64,000 nucleotides of DNA, taken from NCBI RefSeq assembly GCF_003947415.1, contig NZ_QHKL01000008.1, forward strand, positions 1 to 64,000, given 5' to 3'. The stretch's first letter is position 1. Each line of letters begins with the position of its first letter. Shown piece after piece: positions 15,665-24,206 of this stretch. The notes beneath the pieces were generated by a model. It had not been told where the DNA came from and ran no database searches. It worked only from the letters and a program-made list of their open reading frames with translations. Position numbers and translations under genes: made by a program. This DNA is from Amycolatopsis sp. WAC 01376 (lineage in GTDB: Bacteria; Actinomycetota; Actinomycetes; Mycobacteriales; Pseudonocardiaceae).

Positions 15665-16735
15665 TCAGGCGTCGTAGTCCACGGTGACGGCCGCGGACAC
15701 CGGCACCGACTGGCAGGTGAGCACGAAACCGGCGTCGACTTCGGCCTTCTCCAGGGCGAAGTTGCGCCGCATGTCCACCTTGCCGTCGCAGATCTTCGCC
15801 CGGCAGGTGCCGCATACGCCGCCCTTGCAGGCGAACGGCAGGTCCGGGCGGTACTTCTGCGCACCGTCGAGCAGAGAGGAGCTTCGCGGTAGCGTCATCG
15901 TCGTCGACCGGCCGTCGAGGACCAGCGTGACCTCACTGGACGCACCCACGACGGCCGGGTCGATGTGGTGCACCGGCTCCGGCGGAGTGTCCACATAGAA
16001 CAGTTCCTGGTGGACACGATCTTCGGAGACGTCCAGCGAGCGCAGCAGTTCCTGCGCGCCGGTCACCATCTCGAACGGCCCGCACAGCCACCAGTGCGCG
16101 ACGTCCTCGACCGGGATCAGCACGGTGCACAGGCGCCGCAGCTTCTCCACATCGAGCCGCCCGGTGAACAGTTCGGCCTCGCGCGGCTCGCGGGAGAGCA
16201 CGTGGACGAGTTCGAGCCGCGCGGGATGACGGTCTTTCAGGTCCGCGAGGTCGTCGGCGAACATGACGGTGTCCGTCCGGCGGTTGCCGTAGAGCACGGT
16301 CACCGTGGCGTCGGAGTCGCTGAGCAGCGAAGACGCGATCGACAGCACCGGCGTGATCCCGGATCCGGCCGCGATCAGCACGTGGTGCCCAGAAACGTTC
16401 AGGTCCGGGGTGAAGCTGCCGGTCGGCGGCGCGACTTCGATCTCGTCGCCGGGCTTCACGTCGTGCACGAGCCACGACGAGAACAGTCCGCCCGGAACTT
16501 CGCGGACACCGACGCGCGGTGCCGCGCCGGCGGGCGCGCAGATCGAATACGAACGGCGCTCGTCGCGGCCGTCGATCTGGCGGCGCAGGGTCAGCGATTG
16601 GCCGGCCTTGAAGCGAAAGGTGTCCGCGAGGTTTTCGGGGACGTCGAAGGTCATCGCGACGGCGTCGTCGCACAAGCGCTGGACGTCGGACACCTTGAGG
16701 GTGTGGAAGCCCGTGCGGCGCAGGGTGGCGGTCAC
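15665..16735 (-). CDS. paaE: Phenylacetyl-CoA epoxidase reductase subunit PaaE
   Basis: A 356-residue reductase that passes electrons from NADPH through FAD and a 2Fe-2S centre to the di-iron PaaA. The FAD-binding part has RRSYSICAP (about 60-68), the NADPH part AAGSGITPVLS (about 122-132), and the C-terminal plant-type ferredoxin has CKGGVCGTC with a last cysteine in LTCQS. The start is GTG 16735, 1 bp after the paaD stop. It is the last gene of the leftward paaZABCDE operon. Confidence 0.96.
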   Translation of the reverse strand: MTATLRRTGFHTLKVSDVQRLCDDAVAMTFDVPENLADTFRFKAGQSLTLRRQIDGRDERRSYSICAPAGAAPRVGVREVPGGLFSSWLVHDVKPGDEIEVAPPTGSFTPDLNVSGHHVLIAAGSGITPVLSIASSLLSDSDATVTVLYGNRRTDTVMFADDLADLKDRHPARLELVHVLSREPREAELFTGRLDVEKLRRLCTVLIPVEDVAHWWLCGPFEMVTGAQELLRSLDVSEDRVHQELFYVDTPPEPVHHIDPAVVGASSEVTLVLDGRSTTMTLPRSSSLLDGAQKYRPDLPFACKGGVCGTCRAKICDGKVDMRRNFALEKAEVDAGFVLTCQSVPVSAAVTVDYDA

Positions 16736-16736
16736 G

Positions 16737-17225
16737 CTAGATCTCCTTGACGTGTTCGAACGGTTCGAGGCAGAACCGGCAGCGGCGCAGGGCTTTGCAC
16801 GCGGTCGCGCTGAACCGGGACTGCTCTTCGGTGTCCGCCGAGCCGCAGCGCGGGCAGCGCACCGACGACACCGGCGCGCTCAGCGTGAGCGGGATCGGGC
16901 CGGTCCGGCGCGGCGCGGCGCCCGGCGGCGCGATGCCCGCTTCGGCCAGCTTCCGCTTGCCGTCCTCGGTGATCCAGTCCGTGGACCAAGCGGGCTGAAG
17001 CACCGTGCGGACCTCGACCTCGCCGTAGCCCGCGCCGGTGAGCGCGTGCACGAGGTCGTCGCGCATGGTGTCCATCGCCGGGCAGCCGGTGTAGGTCGGG
17101 GTGATCGCGACGACCACCCGACCGCCGGATTCGGACACTTCACGCAGCACGCCGAGGTCGGCGAGGGTGAGCATCGGCAGTTCCGGATCGGTGACCGTGG
17201 CCGCCACGGCGTACGCGGTCACCAT
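16737..17225 (-). CDS. paaD: Phenylacetate degradation protein PaaD (Fe-S maturation type)
   Basis: A 162-residue member of the PaaD/MIP18 (DUF59) family, needed for an active epoxidase and thought to help assemble the Fe-S or di-iron centre. The DUF59 core carries TPTYTGCPAMDTM (about 46-58). The C-terminus has a four-cysteine CPRC...CRFC metal site seen in full-length PaaD. ATG 17225 overlaps the paaC end by 7 bp. Confidence 0.94.
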   Translation of the reverse strand: MVTAYAVAATVTDPELPMLTLADLGVLREVSESGGRVVVAITPTYTGCPAMDTMRDDLVHALTGAGYGEVEVRTVLQPAWSTDWITEDGKRKLAEAGIAPPGAAPRRTGPIPLTLSAPVSSVRCPRCGSADTEEQSRFSATACKALRRCRFCLEPFEHVKEI

Positions 17226-18076
17226 GTCGCGTCCGGATGTTCCCTGGCGACACTCTGCAGGGTCGCCAGCAGGAAGCCCATCCGTTCGGTGTGCACGCCG
17301 TCACGGCCCATCCGGCCGGAAACCCCGGCGATGGCACCGATTTCGGGGCGCTTCAGCTTCGCGACGGCCAGCACCTGGTCGAGGATCGCGTCGAACTCCG
17401 GCCGCAGCGACGGCGACTCGACGAACTCGACTTCGTGCGCCGTGAACAACTCGTCGACGTACGGCCAGACCGCGTCCAGGCCCTCCTGCATCCGCGAGTG
17501 CGACAGTTCGGTGCCGTCGCCGAGGCGCACGGCCCATTGGGCGGCGTAGTCGCGGTGGTACGCGACTTCCTTGACACCCTTGTCCGCGATGGCCGCGAGC
17601 ACCGGGTCCACGCTGGTCTGCAACCGCTGCAACAAGGCGAGCCGCCAGATCGAGAACACCAGCAGCCGCGCGATCAGATGCCCGAAGTGCCCGCCGTCGA
17701 GTTCGGCGAGCCGGACGTTGCGGTACTCCAGCTCACTCCGGAAGAAGGCGTACGAGTCCTCGGTGCGGTCGCTGCCGTCGGCCTTGCCCGCGCGAGCGAG
17801 CAGCAGTCGCGCCTGTCCGAGCAGGTCGAGCGCGATGTTCGCGATCGCGACCTCGTCCTCGAGTTCGGGCGCGTTCGTGCACCACTCCTGCAGCCGGTGC
17901 GAAAAGATCAGCGCGTCGTCGCCGAGCATCAGGCAGTACGCGGCCAGCCGCGCACCGTCCACACCGGACGGAACCGTGGTGTCCACACCGGACAGCGGAT
18001 CCTCGAACCCGGTGCCGAAGGCCCAGCGCGCGTCGTTTTCCTCGGTGATCGCCTCGTAGGCGTTGTCGAAGCTCAT
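17219..18076 (-). CDS. paaC: Phenylacetyl-CoA epoxidase structural subunit PaaC
   Basis: A 285-residue ferritin-like helical subunit that pairs with PaaA; it does not itself hold the catalytic iron pair. Typical stretches are LGDDALIFSHRLQEWC, EDEVAIANIALDLLGQARLLL and KEVAYHRDYAAQWAVRLGDGTELSHSRMQ. ATG 18076 (MSFDNAYEAI) gives the usual family N-terminus; a longer in-frame extension overlapping paaB was rejected. It starts one base from the paaB stop. Confidence 0.95.
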   Translation of the reverse strand: MSFDNAYEAITEENDARWAFGTGFEDPLSGVDTTVPSGVDGARLAAYCLMLGDDALIFSHRLQEWCTNAPELEDEVAIANIALDLLGQARLLLARAGKADGSDRTEDSYAFFRSELEYRNVRLAELDGGHFGHLIARLLVFSIWRLALLQRLQTSVDPVLAAIADKGVKEVAYHRDYAAQWAVRLGDGTELSHSRMQEGLDAVWPYVDELFTAHEVEFVESPSLRPEFDAILDQVLAVAKLKRPEIGAIAGVSGRMGRDGVHTERMGFLLATLQSVAREHPDATW

Positions 18077-18077
18077 G

Positions 18078-18362
18078 TCAGATGTGCGGAACGTTGTCGG
18101 GGATGTCGTAGAACGTCGGGTGCCGGTACACCTTGTCACCGCTGGGCGCGAAGAACGGGTCCTTCTCGTCCGGCGAGGACGCCGTGATGTCCGACGCGCG
18201 CACGACCCAGATCGACACGCCCTCGTTGCGGCGGGTGTACAGATCCCGCGCGTGGTGCAGCGCCATGTCGTCGTCGGCGGCGTGCAGCGAACCCACGTGC
18301 ACGTGGTTCAGGCCGCGCTTGCCCCGGACGAACACCTCGTACAACGGCCAGTCGTGTTTCAT
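18078..18362 (-). CDS. paaB: Phenylacetyl-CoA epoxidase subunit PaaB
   Basis: A 94-residue small subunit, normal length for the family, with WPLYEVFVRGKRGLNHVHVG at the start and ALHHARDLYTRRNEGVSIWVV in the middle. It bridges PaaAC heterodimers in the epoxidase complex. Its ATG (18360-18362) overlaps the paaA stop in a TGATG junction, so translation is coupled. Confidence 0.95.
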   Translation of the reverse strand: MKHDWPLYEVFVRGKRGLNHVHVGSLHAADDDMALHHARDLYTRRNEGVSIWVVRASDITASSPDEKDPFFAPSGDKVYRHPTFYDIPDNVPHI

Positions 18363-19300
18363 CACGAACCCTTCTTCGCTGCGTGCGCCGACGCGGCTTC
18401 CCGCACCCACGCGCCGTCTTCCTGTGCCCGGCGCCGATGTGCGATGCGCTGGGCGTTGCAGGGGCCGTTGCCCTTCAACACGTTCTTGAACTCGTCCCAG
18501 TCGACGGCGCCGAAGTCGTAGTGCCCGCGCTCGGCGTTCCACTTCAGGTCCGGGTCCGGGAAGGTGACGCCCAGCGCCTCCGCCTGCGGGATGGACATGT
18601 CGACAAAACGCTGGCGCAGTTCGTCGTTGGTGTGCCGTTTGACCTTCCACGCCATCGACTGCGCGGTGTTCGGCGAATCGGCGTCGGGCGGGCCGAACAT
18701 CATCAGCGACGGCCACCACCAGCGGTTCACCGCCTCCTGCACCATTTCCCGCTGCTCGTCCGTGCCGCGCATCATCGTCATCAGCAGCTCGAAGCCCTGC
18801 CGCTGGTGGAAGGACTCCTCCTTGCAGATGCGGATCATGGCGCGCGCGTACGGCCCGTACGAGCTGCGGCACAGGGGAACCTGGTTGCAGATCGCCGCGC
18901 CGTCGACCAGCCAGCCGATCACGCCGACGTCGGCGAAGGTCAGCGTCGGGTAGTTGAAGATCGACGAGTACTTCTGCTTGCCGTTGATCAGTTTGTCGGT
19001 CAGATCCGCGCGGTCGGCGCCGAGCGTGGCCGCCGCGGAGTACAGGTACAGCCCGTGCCCGGCTTCGTCCTGCACCTTCGCGAGCAGGATCGCCTTGCGC
19101 CGCAAGGAAGGCGCGCGGGTGATCCAGTTGCCCTCCGGCTGCATGCCGATGATCTCCGAATGCGCGTGCTGCGCGATCTGCCGGATCATCGTCTTGCGGT
19201 AGCCCTCGGGCACCCAGTCGCGCGGCTCGATGCGCTGATCACGCGCGATGGTCGCTTCGAAGTGCTGTTCGAGGTCTTCCTCAGGGAGGGTGGCCGTCAT
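18362..19300 (-). CDS. paaA: Phenylacetyl-CoA epoxidase catalytic subunit PaaA
   Basis: A 312-residue di-iron oxygenase subunit that makes ring-1,2-epoxyphenylacetyl-CoA from phenylacetyl-CoA and O2. Iron ligands are visible as ExxH-type pairs: AKVQDEAGHGLYLYS and ICKEESFHQRQGFELL, with AQHAHSEIIGMQPEG upstream. ATG 19300 (MTATLPEEDLEQHF) overlaps the paaZ stop by 3-4 bp in an ATGA junction; an in-frame extension lacks support. Confidence 0.96.
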   Translation of the reverse strand: MTATLPEEDLEQHFEATIARDQRIEPRDWVPEGYRKTMIRQIAQHAHSEIIGMQPEGNWITRAPSLRRKAILLAKVQDEAGHGLYLYSAAATLGADRADLTDKLINGKQKYSSIFNYPTLTFADVGVIGWLVDGAAICNQVPLCRSSYGPYARAMIRICKEESFHQRQGFELLMTMMRGTDEQREMVQEAVNRWWWPSLMMFGPPDADSPNTAQSMAWKVKRHTNDELRQRFVDMSIPQAEALGVTFPDPDLKWNAERGHYDFGAVDWDEFKNVLKGNGPCNAQRIAHRRRAQEDGAWVREAASAHAAKKGS

Positions 19301-21327
19301 GACTGCTCCTTGGCGACCAGGGTGAGCACGTCGTACTTCGCGACCGAGTCGCCGTCCTGGTTGGTGACGTCGGCGTCCCAACGGACTTCGCCGTACTCCT
19401 GGTCGATGCGCGGGGTGATCTGCTTGGCGGTCAGGGTCACGGTCAGCGAGTCACCGACCTTGACCGGGGTGAGGAACCGCAGGTTCTCCAGGCCGTAGTT
19501 GGCCAGCACCGGACCGGGCTCCGGCGAGACGAACAGGCCGGCGGCGAACGAGACCACGAGGTACCCGTGCGCCACGATCCCGCCGAACAGCGGGTTCGCC
19601 GCCGCGGCTTCGGGATCGGTGTGGGCGTAGAAGGTGTCGCCGGTGAACTCGGCGAAGTGGTCGACGTCGGACTGCAGGACCTCGCGCGGCCCGGCGACGA
19701 CGGAGTCGCCGATCTTCAGCTCCGCCAACGACTTCCGGAACGGGTGGACGTCGCCTTCGGTCCTCGGTGCACCCGCGACCCAGCGACCGGTGACCGTGCT
19801 GAGCACCTTCGGGCTGCCCTGGACGGCCGTGCGCTGCATGTGGTGCAGCACGCCGCGGATGCCACCCATCTCCTCGCCACCACCGGCGCCGCCGGGACCG
19901 CCGTGCACCAGCTGCGGCATCGGGGAACCGTGGCCGGTGGACTCCTTGGCGTCGTCGGCGTCGAGCACCAGCAGGCGGCCGTGGAACGGCGCGACGCCGA
20001 GGACGACCTCGCGCACGAACTCCTGGTCGGCGGAAACGACGGAACCCACGAGGCTGCCACCGCCGCGTGCGGCGAGCTCGATGACCTGCTCGGTGGAGGT
20101 GTACGGCAGCAGCGTCGACACCGGGCCGAACGCCTCGACCTCGTGCGGCTCGGAACGCTCCGGGTCCGCCTTCAGCAGTACCGGCGAGATGAACGCGCCG
20201 CGTTCGGCGTCCGCGCCGACGACCTCGACCCGCTCCGGGTCGCCGAAGACGACCGTGCCGACGTCCAGCAGCGCCTTGAGCGACCGCCGGACCTCCTCAC
20301 GCTGCTCCAGGCTCGCGAGCGCGCCCATCCGGACCCCCTCGGCGGTGGGGTTGCCGATGGTGACCTTCGCCAGCCGCGCGCTCGCGGCCTCGGCGACGTC
20401 GTCCAGCAGGTCGGCGGGGACGAAGGCGCGGCGGATGGCGGTGCACTTCTGGCCTGCCTTGACCGTCATCTCGGTGGTCAGCTGCTTGACGAAGAGGTCG
20501 AACTCGGTCGTGCCGGGTTTGGCGTCCGGACCGAGGATCGACAGGTTCAGCGAGTCGGCCTCGGCGTTGAACCGGACGGAGTTGCGCACGACCGCGGGAT
20601 GCGCGCGCAGCTTCTGCGCCGTCGACGCGGAGCCGGTGAACGAGACGAGGTCCTGCGCGGTGACGTGGTCGAGCAGGTCGCCGACGCTGCCAGCGACGAA
20701 CTGCAGCGTGCCCTCGGGCAGGATGCCGGAGTCGATGATGATCTCGACCAGCCGCGCGGTGAGGTACGCGGTCTGACTGGCGGGCTTGACGAGGCTCGGC
20801 ACCCCGGCGAGGAACGCGGGCGCGAACTTCTCCAGCGGGCCCCAGACCGGGAAGTTGAAGGCGTTGATCTGGACGGCGACCCCGCGCAGCGGCACGGCGA
20901 TGTGCTGGGCGACGAAGGTGCCGCCCTTGCTCAGCGGCTCGACGTTGCCGTCGACGTAGACGGTGTCGTTCGGCAGCTCGCGCTTGCCCTTGCTGGAGTA
21001 GGCGAACAGGACGCCGATGCCGCCGTCGATGTCGACCATCGAGTCGGTCTTGGTCGCGCCGGTGCGCGCGGAGAGCGCGTACAGCTCGTCGCGGTGTTCG
21101 CGCAGGTGGGAGGCCAGTGCCTTCAGCAGTGCGGCGCGCTGGTGGAAGGTCAGCTCACGCAGCGCGGGGCCGCCGACGCGGCGGCCATATTCCAGGGCAG
21201 CGGCGAAGTCGACGCCCTCGGACGAGACCCGGGCGACCTCCTCACCGGTCGAGGCGTCGTGCAGCGGTACGCCGTCGTTTTCCGCCGTGTGCCATCCGCC
21301 GGAGACGTAGCTGCGCAGCAATGCCAT
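19297..21327 (-). CDS. paaZ: Bifunctional PaaZ: oxepin-CoA hydrolase / aldehyde dehydrogenase
   Basis: A 676-residue fusion that opens the oxepin-CoA ring and oxidises the resulting aldehyde. The N-terminal aldehyde dehydrogenase (1-520) carries FNFPVWGPLEKFAPAFLAG, VSFTGSASTAQ and catalytic GQKCTAIRR. The C-terminal MaoC-type hydratase (about 540-676) shows DVDHFAEFTGDTFYAHTDPEAA and FGGIVAHGYLVVS, with the D/H pair. ATG 21327 (MALLRSYVSGGW) is chosen because AAGGG lies 8 nt before it; two upstream starts give an atypical N-terminus. It is the first gene of the leftward operon, next to an operator-like site. Confidence 0.95.
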   Translation of the reverse strand: MALLRSYVSGGWHTAENDGVPLHDASTGEEVARVSSEGVDFAAALEYGRRVGGPALRELTFHQRAALLKALASHLREHRDELYALSARTGATKTDSMVDIDGGIGVLFAYSSKGKRELPNDTVYVDGNVEPLSKGGTFVAQHIAVPLRGVAVQINAFNFPVWGPLEKFAPAFLAGVPSLVKPASQTAYLTARLVEIIIDSGILPEGTLQFVAGSVGDLLDHVTAQDLVSFTGSASTAQKLRAHPAVVRNSVRFNAEADSLNLSILGPDAKPGTTEFDLFVKQLTTEMTVKAGQKCTAIRRAFVPADLLDDVAEAASARLAKVTIGNPTAEGVRMGALASLEQREEVRRSLKALLDVGTVVFGDPERVEVVGADAERGAFISPVLLKADPERSEPHEVEAFGPVSTLLPYTSTEQVIELAARGGGSLVGSVVSADQEFVREVVLGVAPFHGRLLVLDADDAKESTGHGSPMPQLVHGGPGGAGGGEEMGGIRGVLHHMQRTAVQGSPKVLSTVTGRWVAGAPRTEGDVHPFRKSLAELKIGDSVVAGPREVLQSDVDHFAEFTGDTFYAHTDPEAAAANPLFGGIVAHGYLVVSFAAGLFVSPEPGPVLANYGLENLRFLTPVKVGDSLTVTLTAKQITPRIDQEYGEVRWDADVTNQDGDSVAKYDVLTLVAKEQS

Positions 21328-21356
21328 GGGGCGACCCTTCATGGTGGGATTAACAG

Positions 21357-21370
21357 ACCGTCCGTTCAGT
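21357..21370. promoter_or_regulatory. paa operator copy 1 (ACCGTCCGTTCAGT)
   Basis: A 14-base imperfect palindrome of the form ACCG-N6-CGGT, 29 bp before the paaZ start and preceded by TTAACA. It matches the copy before paaI at 12 of 14 positions, with the same TTAACA and CAGTAA flanks. A TetR-type PaaR repressor acting on phenylacetyl-CoA is known in other bacteria; here the natural candidate is the TetR gene at 23197-23790. Confidence 0.55.
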
Positions 21371-21425
21371 AATTCACTGTAGCTCGCGTCCCGGGTCTTG
21401 CAAACCCCCGGACGGCGGCGGATCC

Positions 21426-21486
21426 TTGACATCCACCCGGAAGCGCGCCTTTACTTGCGGCACCCTTTAACAACCGTCCATTCGGT
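21426..21486 (+). promoter_or_regulatory. paaI promoter with paa operator copy 2 (ACCGTCCATTCGGT)
   Basis: A TTGACA at 21426-21431 is followed at 18-bp spacing by TTTACT, a fair promoter. The operator ACCGTCCATTCGGT at 21473-21486 sits about 20 bp downstream and 18 bp before the paaI ATG, where a repressor would block early transcription. The near-identical site before paaZ suggests joint control of both operons. Confidence 0.55.
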
Positions 21487-21503
21487 CAGTAACAGGTGGT
21501 GTG

Positions 21504-21920
21504 ATGACGACCAACGCGGCGCACGCGATGTTCGCCGACGACCTGGCGTCGAGCGCGCTGGGGATCGAGCTGGTCGAGGCCGCCGAAGGGCACGCCGTCG
21601 CCACCATGCGGATCACCGAGACGATGGTCAACGGGCACGGCATCGCCCACGGTGGCTACGTCTTCCTGCTGGCCGACACGACGTTCGCCTGCGCCTGCAA
21701 CAGCCATGGCCCGGTCACTGTCGCCTCGGGCGCGGAGATCTCCTTCGTCGCCGCGGGCAAACTCGGCGACCACCTCATCGCCACCGCCACCGAGCGGACC
21801 CGCTACGGCCGCAACGGCATCTACGACGTCACCGTGCACCGGGAGACCCCCGACGGGCCGGAGGTCGTCGCCGAATTCCGCGGCCGCAGCCGCACCATCG
21901 AGAAGGCGCCCCAACGATGA
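21504..21920 (+). CDS. paaI: Hydroxyphenylacetyl-CoA thioesterase PaaI
   Basis: A 138-residue hotdog-fold thioesterase that hydrolyses stalled (hydroxy)phenylacetyl-CoA and frees CoA. The signature GIAHGGYVFLLADTTFA (about 47-63) includes the catalytic-region HGG and the acidic residue in LAD; SGAEISFVAAGKLGD follows. ATG 21504 is 4 nt after AGGTGG; GTG 21501 is an alternative. Its stop overlaps the paaK start. Confidence 0.94.
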   Translation: MTTNAAHAMFADDLASSALGIELVEAAEGHAVATMRITETMVNGHGIAHGGYVFLLADTTFACACNSHGPVTVASGAEISFVAAGKLGDHLIATATERTRYGRNGIYDVTVHRETPDGPEVVAEFRGRSRTIEKAPQR

Positions 21921-23200
21921 CTTTCAGCGACGACGCCGAGAACCTGACCATCGACGAACTCCAGGCGCTGCAACTGAAGCGCCTCCGGTGGACGCTGGGG
22001 CACGCCTACGACAACGTGCCGTTCTACCAACGGAAGTTCGACGAAGCCGGCGTTCACCCGGACGACTGCAAGGCGCTCGAAGACCTGGCGAAGTTCCCCT
22101 TCACCACGAAGCAGGACCTGCGCGACAACTACCCGTTCGGCATGTTCGCCGTGCCGGAAGCGCAGGTCAGCCGCATCCACGCGTCCAGCGGGACCACCGG
22201 CAAGCCGACCGTCGTCGGTTACACATCCGAAGACATCGACACCTGGGCGACGGTGATGGCGCGCTCGATCCGCGCGGCGGGCGGGCGTCCTGGCGACAAG
22301 GTCCACGTGGCCTACGGATACGGACTGTTCACCGGCGGCCTCGGCGCGCACTACGGCGCCGAGAAACTGGGTTGCACGGTGATCCCGGCGTCCGGCGGCA
22401 TGACCGCACGCCAGGTGCAGATCATCACCGACTTCAAACCCGAGATCATCATGGTCACGCCGTCGTACATGCTCACGCTGCTCGACGAGTTCGAACGCCA
22501 GGGTGTCGACCCGCAGACGAGTTCGCTGAAGGTCGGCATCTTCGGCGCCGAGCCGTGGACCGAACAGATGCGCGCGGAGATCGAGGAACGCGTCGGCATC
22601 GACGCCGTCGACATCTACGGCCTGTCCGAGGTGATGGGCCCCGGTGTCGCGCAGGAATGCGTCGAGACGAAGGACGGGCTGCACATCTGGGAGGACCACT
22701 TCTTCCCCGAGGTGATCGACCCGTTCACCGAGAAACCCACCGACGCCGAGGGCGAACTGCTGTTCACCTCGCTCACCAAACAGGCGCTGCCGATCATCCG
22801 GTACCGCACACGCGACCTCACCCGGCTGCTCCCGGGCACCGCGCGACCGGCGTACCGGCGGATGGAGAAGGTCACCGGGCGCAGCGATGACATGATCATC
22901 CTGCGTGGCGTCAACGTCTTCCCCACGCAGATCGAGGAAGTCGTGCTGGTGACCCCCGCGCTCGCGCCGCATTTCCAGCTGATCCGGTCCACGAAGGGCC
23001 GGATGGACCACCTGACGGTCCGCGTCGAAGCCCGCCCGGACGCGACCACCGAGCAGCGTGCCGAAGCCGCCGCCCGGCTGATCGCCGGGGTCAAGGACGG
23101 GGTCGGCGTGAGCGTCGGCGTCGAGGTCGTCGACCCTGACACCCTCGAACGTTCGCTGGGCAAGATGCGCCGCGTACTCGACGAACGGGACCGCGGTTGA
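21917..23200 (+). CDS. paaK: Phenylacetate-CoA ligase PaaK
   Basis: A 427-residue adenylate-forming ligase that turns phenylacetate, CoA and ATP into phenylacetyl-CoA, the entry step of the pathway. The P-loop-like SSGTTGKPTVVGY (about 92-104), YGLSEVMGPG (about 235) and the C-terminal hinge GRSDDMIILRGVNVFPTQIE are all family hallmarks. Its ATGA start overlaps paaI, and its own stop overlaps the TTG start of the TetR gene, so three genes form one coupled rightward operon. Confidence 0.96.
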   Translation: MTFSDDAENLTIDELQALQLKRLRWTLGHAYDNVPFYQRKFDEAGVHPDDCKALEDLAKFPFTTKQDLRDNYPFGMFAVPEAQVSRIHASSGTTGKPTVVGYTSEDIDTWATVMARSIRAAGGRPGDKVHVAYGYGLFTGGLGAHYGAEKLGCTVIPASGGMTARQVQIITDFKPEIIMVTPSYMLTLLDEFERQGVDPQTSSLKVGIFGAEPWTEQMRAEIEERVGIDAVDIYGLSEVMGPGVAQECVETKDGLHIWEDHFFPEVIDPFTEKPTDAEGELLFTSLTKQALPIIRYRTRDLTRLLPGTARPAYRRMEKVTGRSDDMIILRGVNVFPTQIEEVVLVTPALAPHFQLIRSTKGRMDHLTVRVEARPDATTEQRAEAAARLIAGVKDGVGVSVGVEVVDPDTLERSLGKMRRVLDERDRG

Positions 23201-23790
23201 ACACCCCCGCCCGCCGGGGGCGCCCCGGCTACGACCTCGAGTCGCTGCTGCAGGTCGCGGTCAAACTGTTCAACGAACGCGGCTACGACGGCACCAGCAT
23301 GGAAGACCTCTCCCGCAAACTCGGCATCACGAAATCCGCGATCTACCACCACGTGCCGAGCAAAGAGGAACTCCTGCGGCTCGCCGTCGACCGCGCGCTG
23401 AACGGTCTGTTCGCCGTCGCCGCCGAGACGGAATCCTTCGAGGGCAAGGCCATCGAGAAGCTGGAACATCTGGTGCGGGGCAGTGTCCTCGTGCTGGTCG
23501 AGCAGTTGCCGTTCGTGACGCTGCTGCTGCGGGTGCGCGGCAACACCAAGATCGAGCGCGCGGCGCTGGCGCGGCGGCGGGAATTCGACCGGCTCGTCAC
23601 GGAACTGGTGAAACAGGCCGAAACCGAAGGCGACGTGCGGCCCGACATCGATCCCGCGGTCACCGCGCGGCTCCTGTACGGCATGGTGAACTCGCTCATC
23701 GAGTGGTACCGGCCGCGGCGGGGCTCGGCCGGGACGGAACTGGCGGACGCGGTGTGCAAGATCGCGTTCGACGGCCTTCGGACCCAGTAG
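23197..23790 (+). CDS. TetR-family regulator, probable PaaR-type repressor
   Basis: A 197-residue regulator. The helix-turn-helix (about 10-57) contains AVKLFNERGYDGTSMEDLSRKLGITKSAIYHHVPSKEELLRLAV. The C-terminal ligand domain is of the TetR_C type seen in PaaR-like proteins. It starts with TTG 23197, inside the paaK stop, and has no ribosome-binding site of its own, so it depends on paaK translation. Its place in the operon makes it the best candidate to bind the two ACCGTCC(G/A)TTC(G/A)GT sites. Control by phenylacetyl-CoA is inference. Confidence 0.85.
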   Translation: MNTPARRGRPGYDLESLLQVAVKLFNERGYDGTSMEDLSRKLGITKSAIYHHVPSKEELLRLAVDRALNGLFAVAAETESFEGKAIEKLEHLVRGSVLVLVEQLPFVTLLLRVRGNTKIERAALARRREFDRLVTELVKQAETEGDVRPDIDPAVTARLLYGMVNSLIEWYRPRRGSAGTELADAVCKIAFDGLRTQ

Positions 23791-23802
23791 GGGCGCGGGT
23801 CG

Positions 23803-24081
23803 TTACTCACCCGCGGCCTTGGGCGGCCGTCGCGCCTGCCAGATCAGCGCGTCGCGCAACTGCTGGATGAGCTGTTCGTCGTCGGCCTCCGACGGATCGA
23901 CCCCGAGCGGGATCCAACGTTCGCCGACCTCGGCACCGTTCTCGAAACTGGTGATCACGATCCCCGCGTACGAGACGGATTCCGCCCCGCTGTCACCTTG
24001 GATCCGGACGTCACGATGCTGCAGCCGCACACTGACCCACCGGCCGGTACGGCAAACCGGCTCGCGTTCGGCACTGGCCAT
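23803..24081 (-). CDS. Conserved-looking small hypothetical protein
   Basis: A 92-residue protein, ATG 24081, convergent with the TetR gene and 12 bp from its end. No signal peptide or membrane helix. It has an N-terminal strand-rich half (VSVRLQHRDVRIQGDSG...) and an acidic middle VDPSEADDEQLIQQLRDALIWQARR. I do not recognise it and no neighbour explains it. Confidence 0.5.
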   Translation of the reverse strand: MASAEREPVCRTGRWVSVRLQHRDVRIQGDSGAESVSYAGIVITSFENGAEVGERWIPLGVDPSEADDEQLIQQLRDALIWQARRPPKAAGE

Positions 24082-24206
24082 TCGTCCCTACCCATAACGC
24101 CCGGTCCCCCCGCCCCGAACGTCGCCGCGAGGGCCCCTGGGGTTACCGGCGGGTTGTTCCGAATGAGTAACGGCAGGCGGTCACGTGAAACGGTTACGCT
24201 CGGCCC

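Noticed and set aside
13789..15738. ABC-F gene as an integrated element with paaE 3'-end direct repeats as attachment sites
   Set aside because: The two paaE-like ends are only about 84 percent identical and differ by an internal insertion, so they are not a simple target duplication; no integrase is present.
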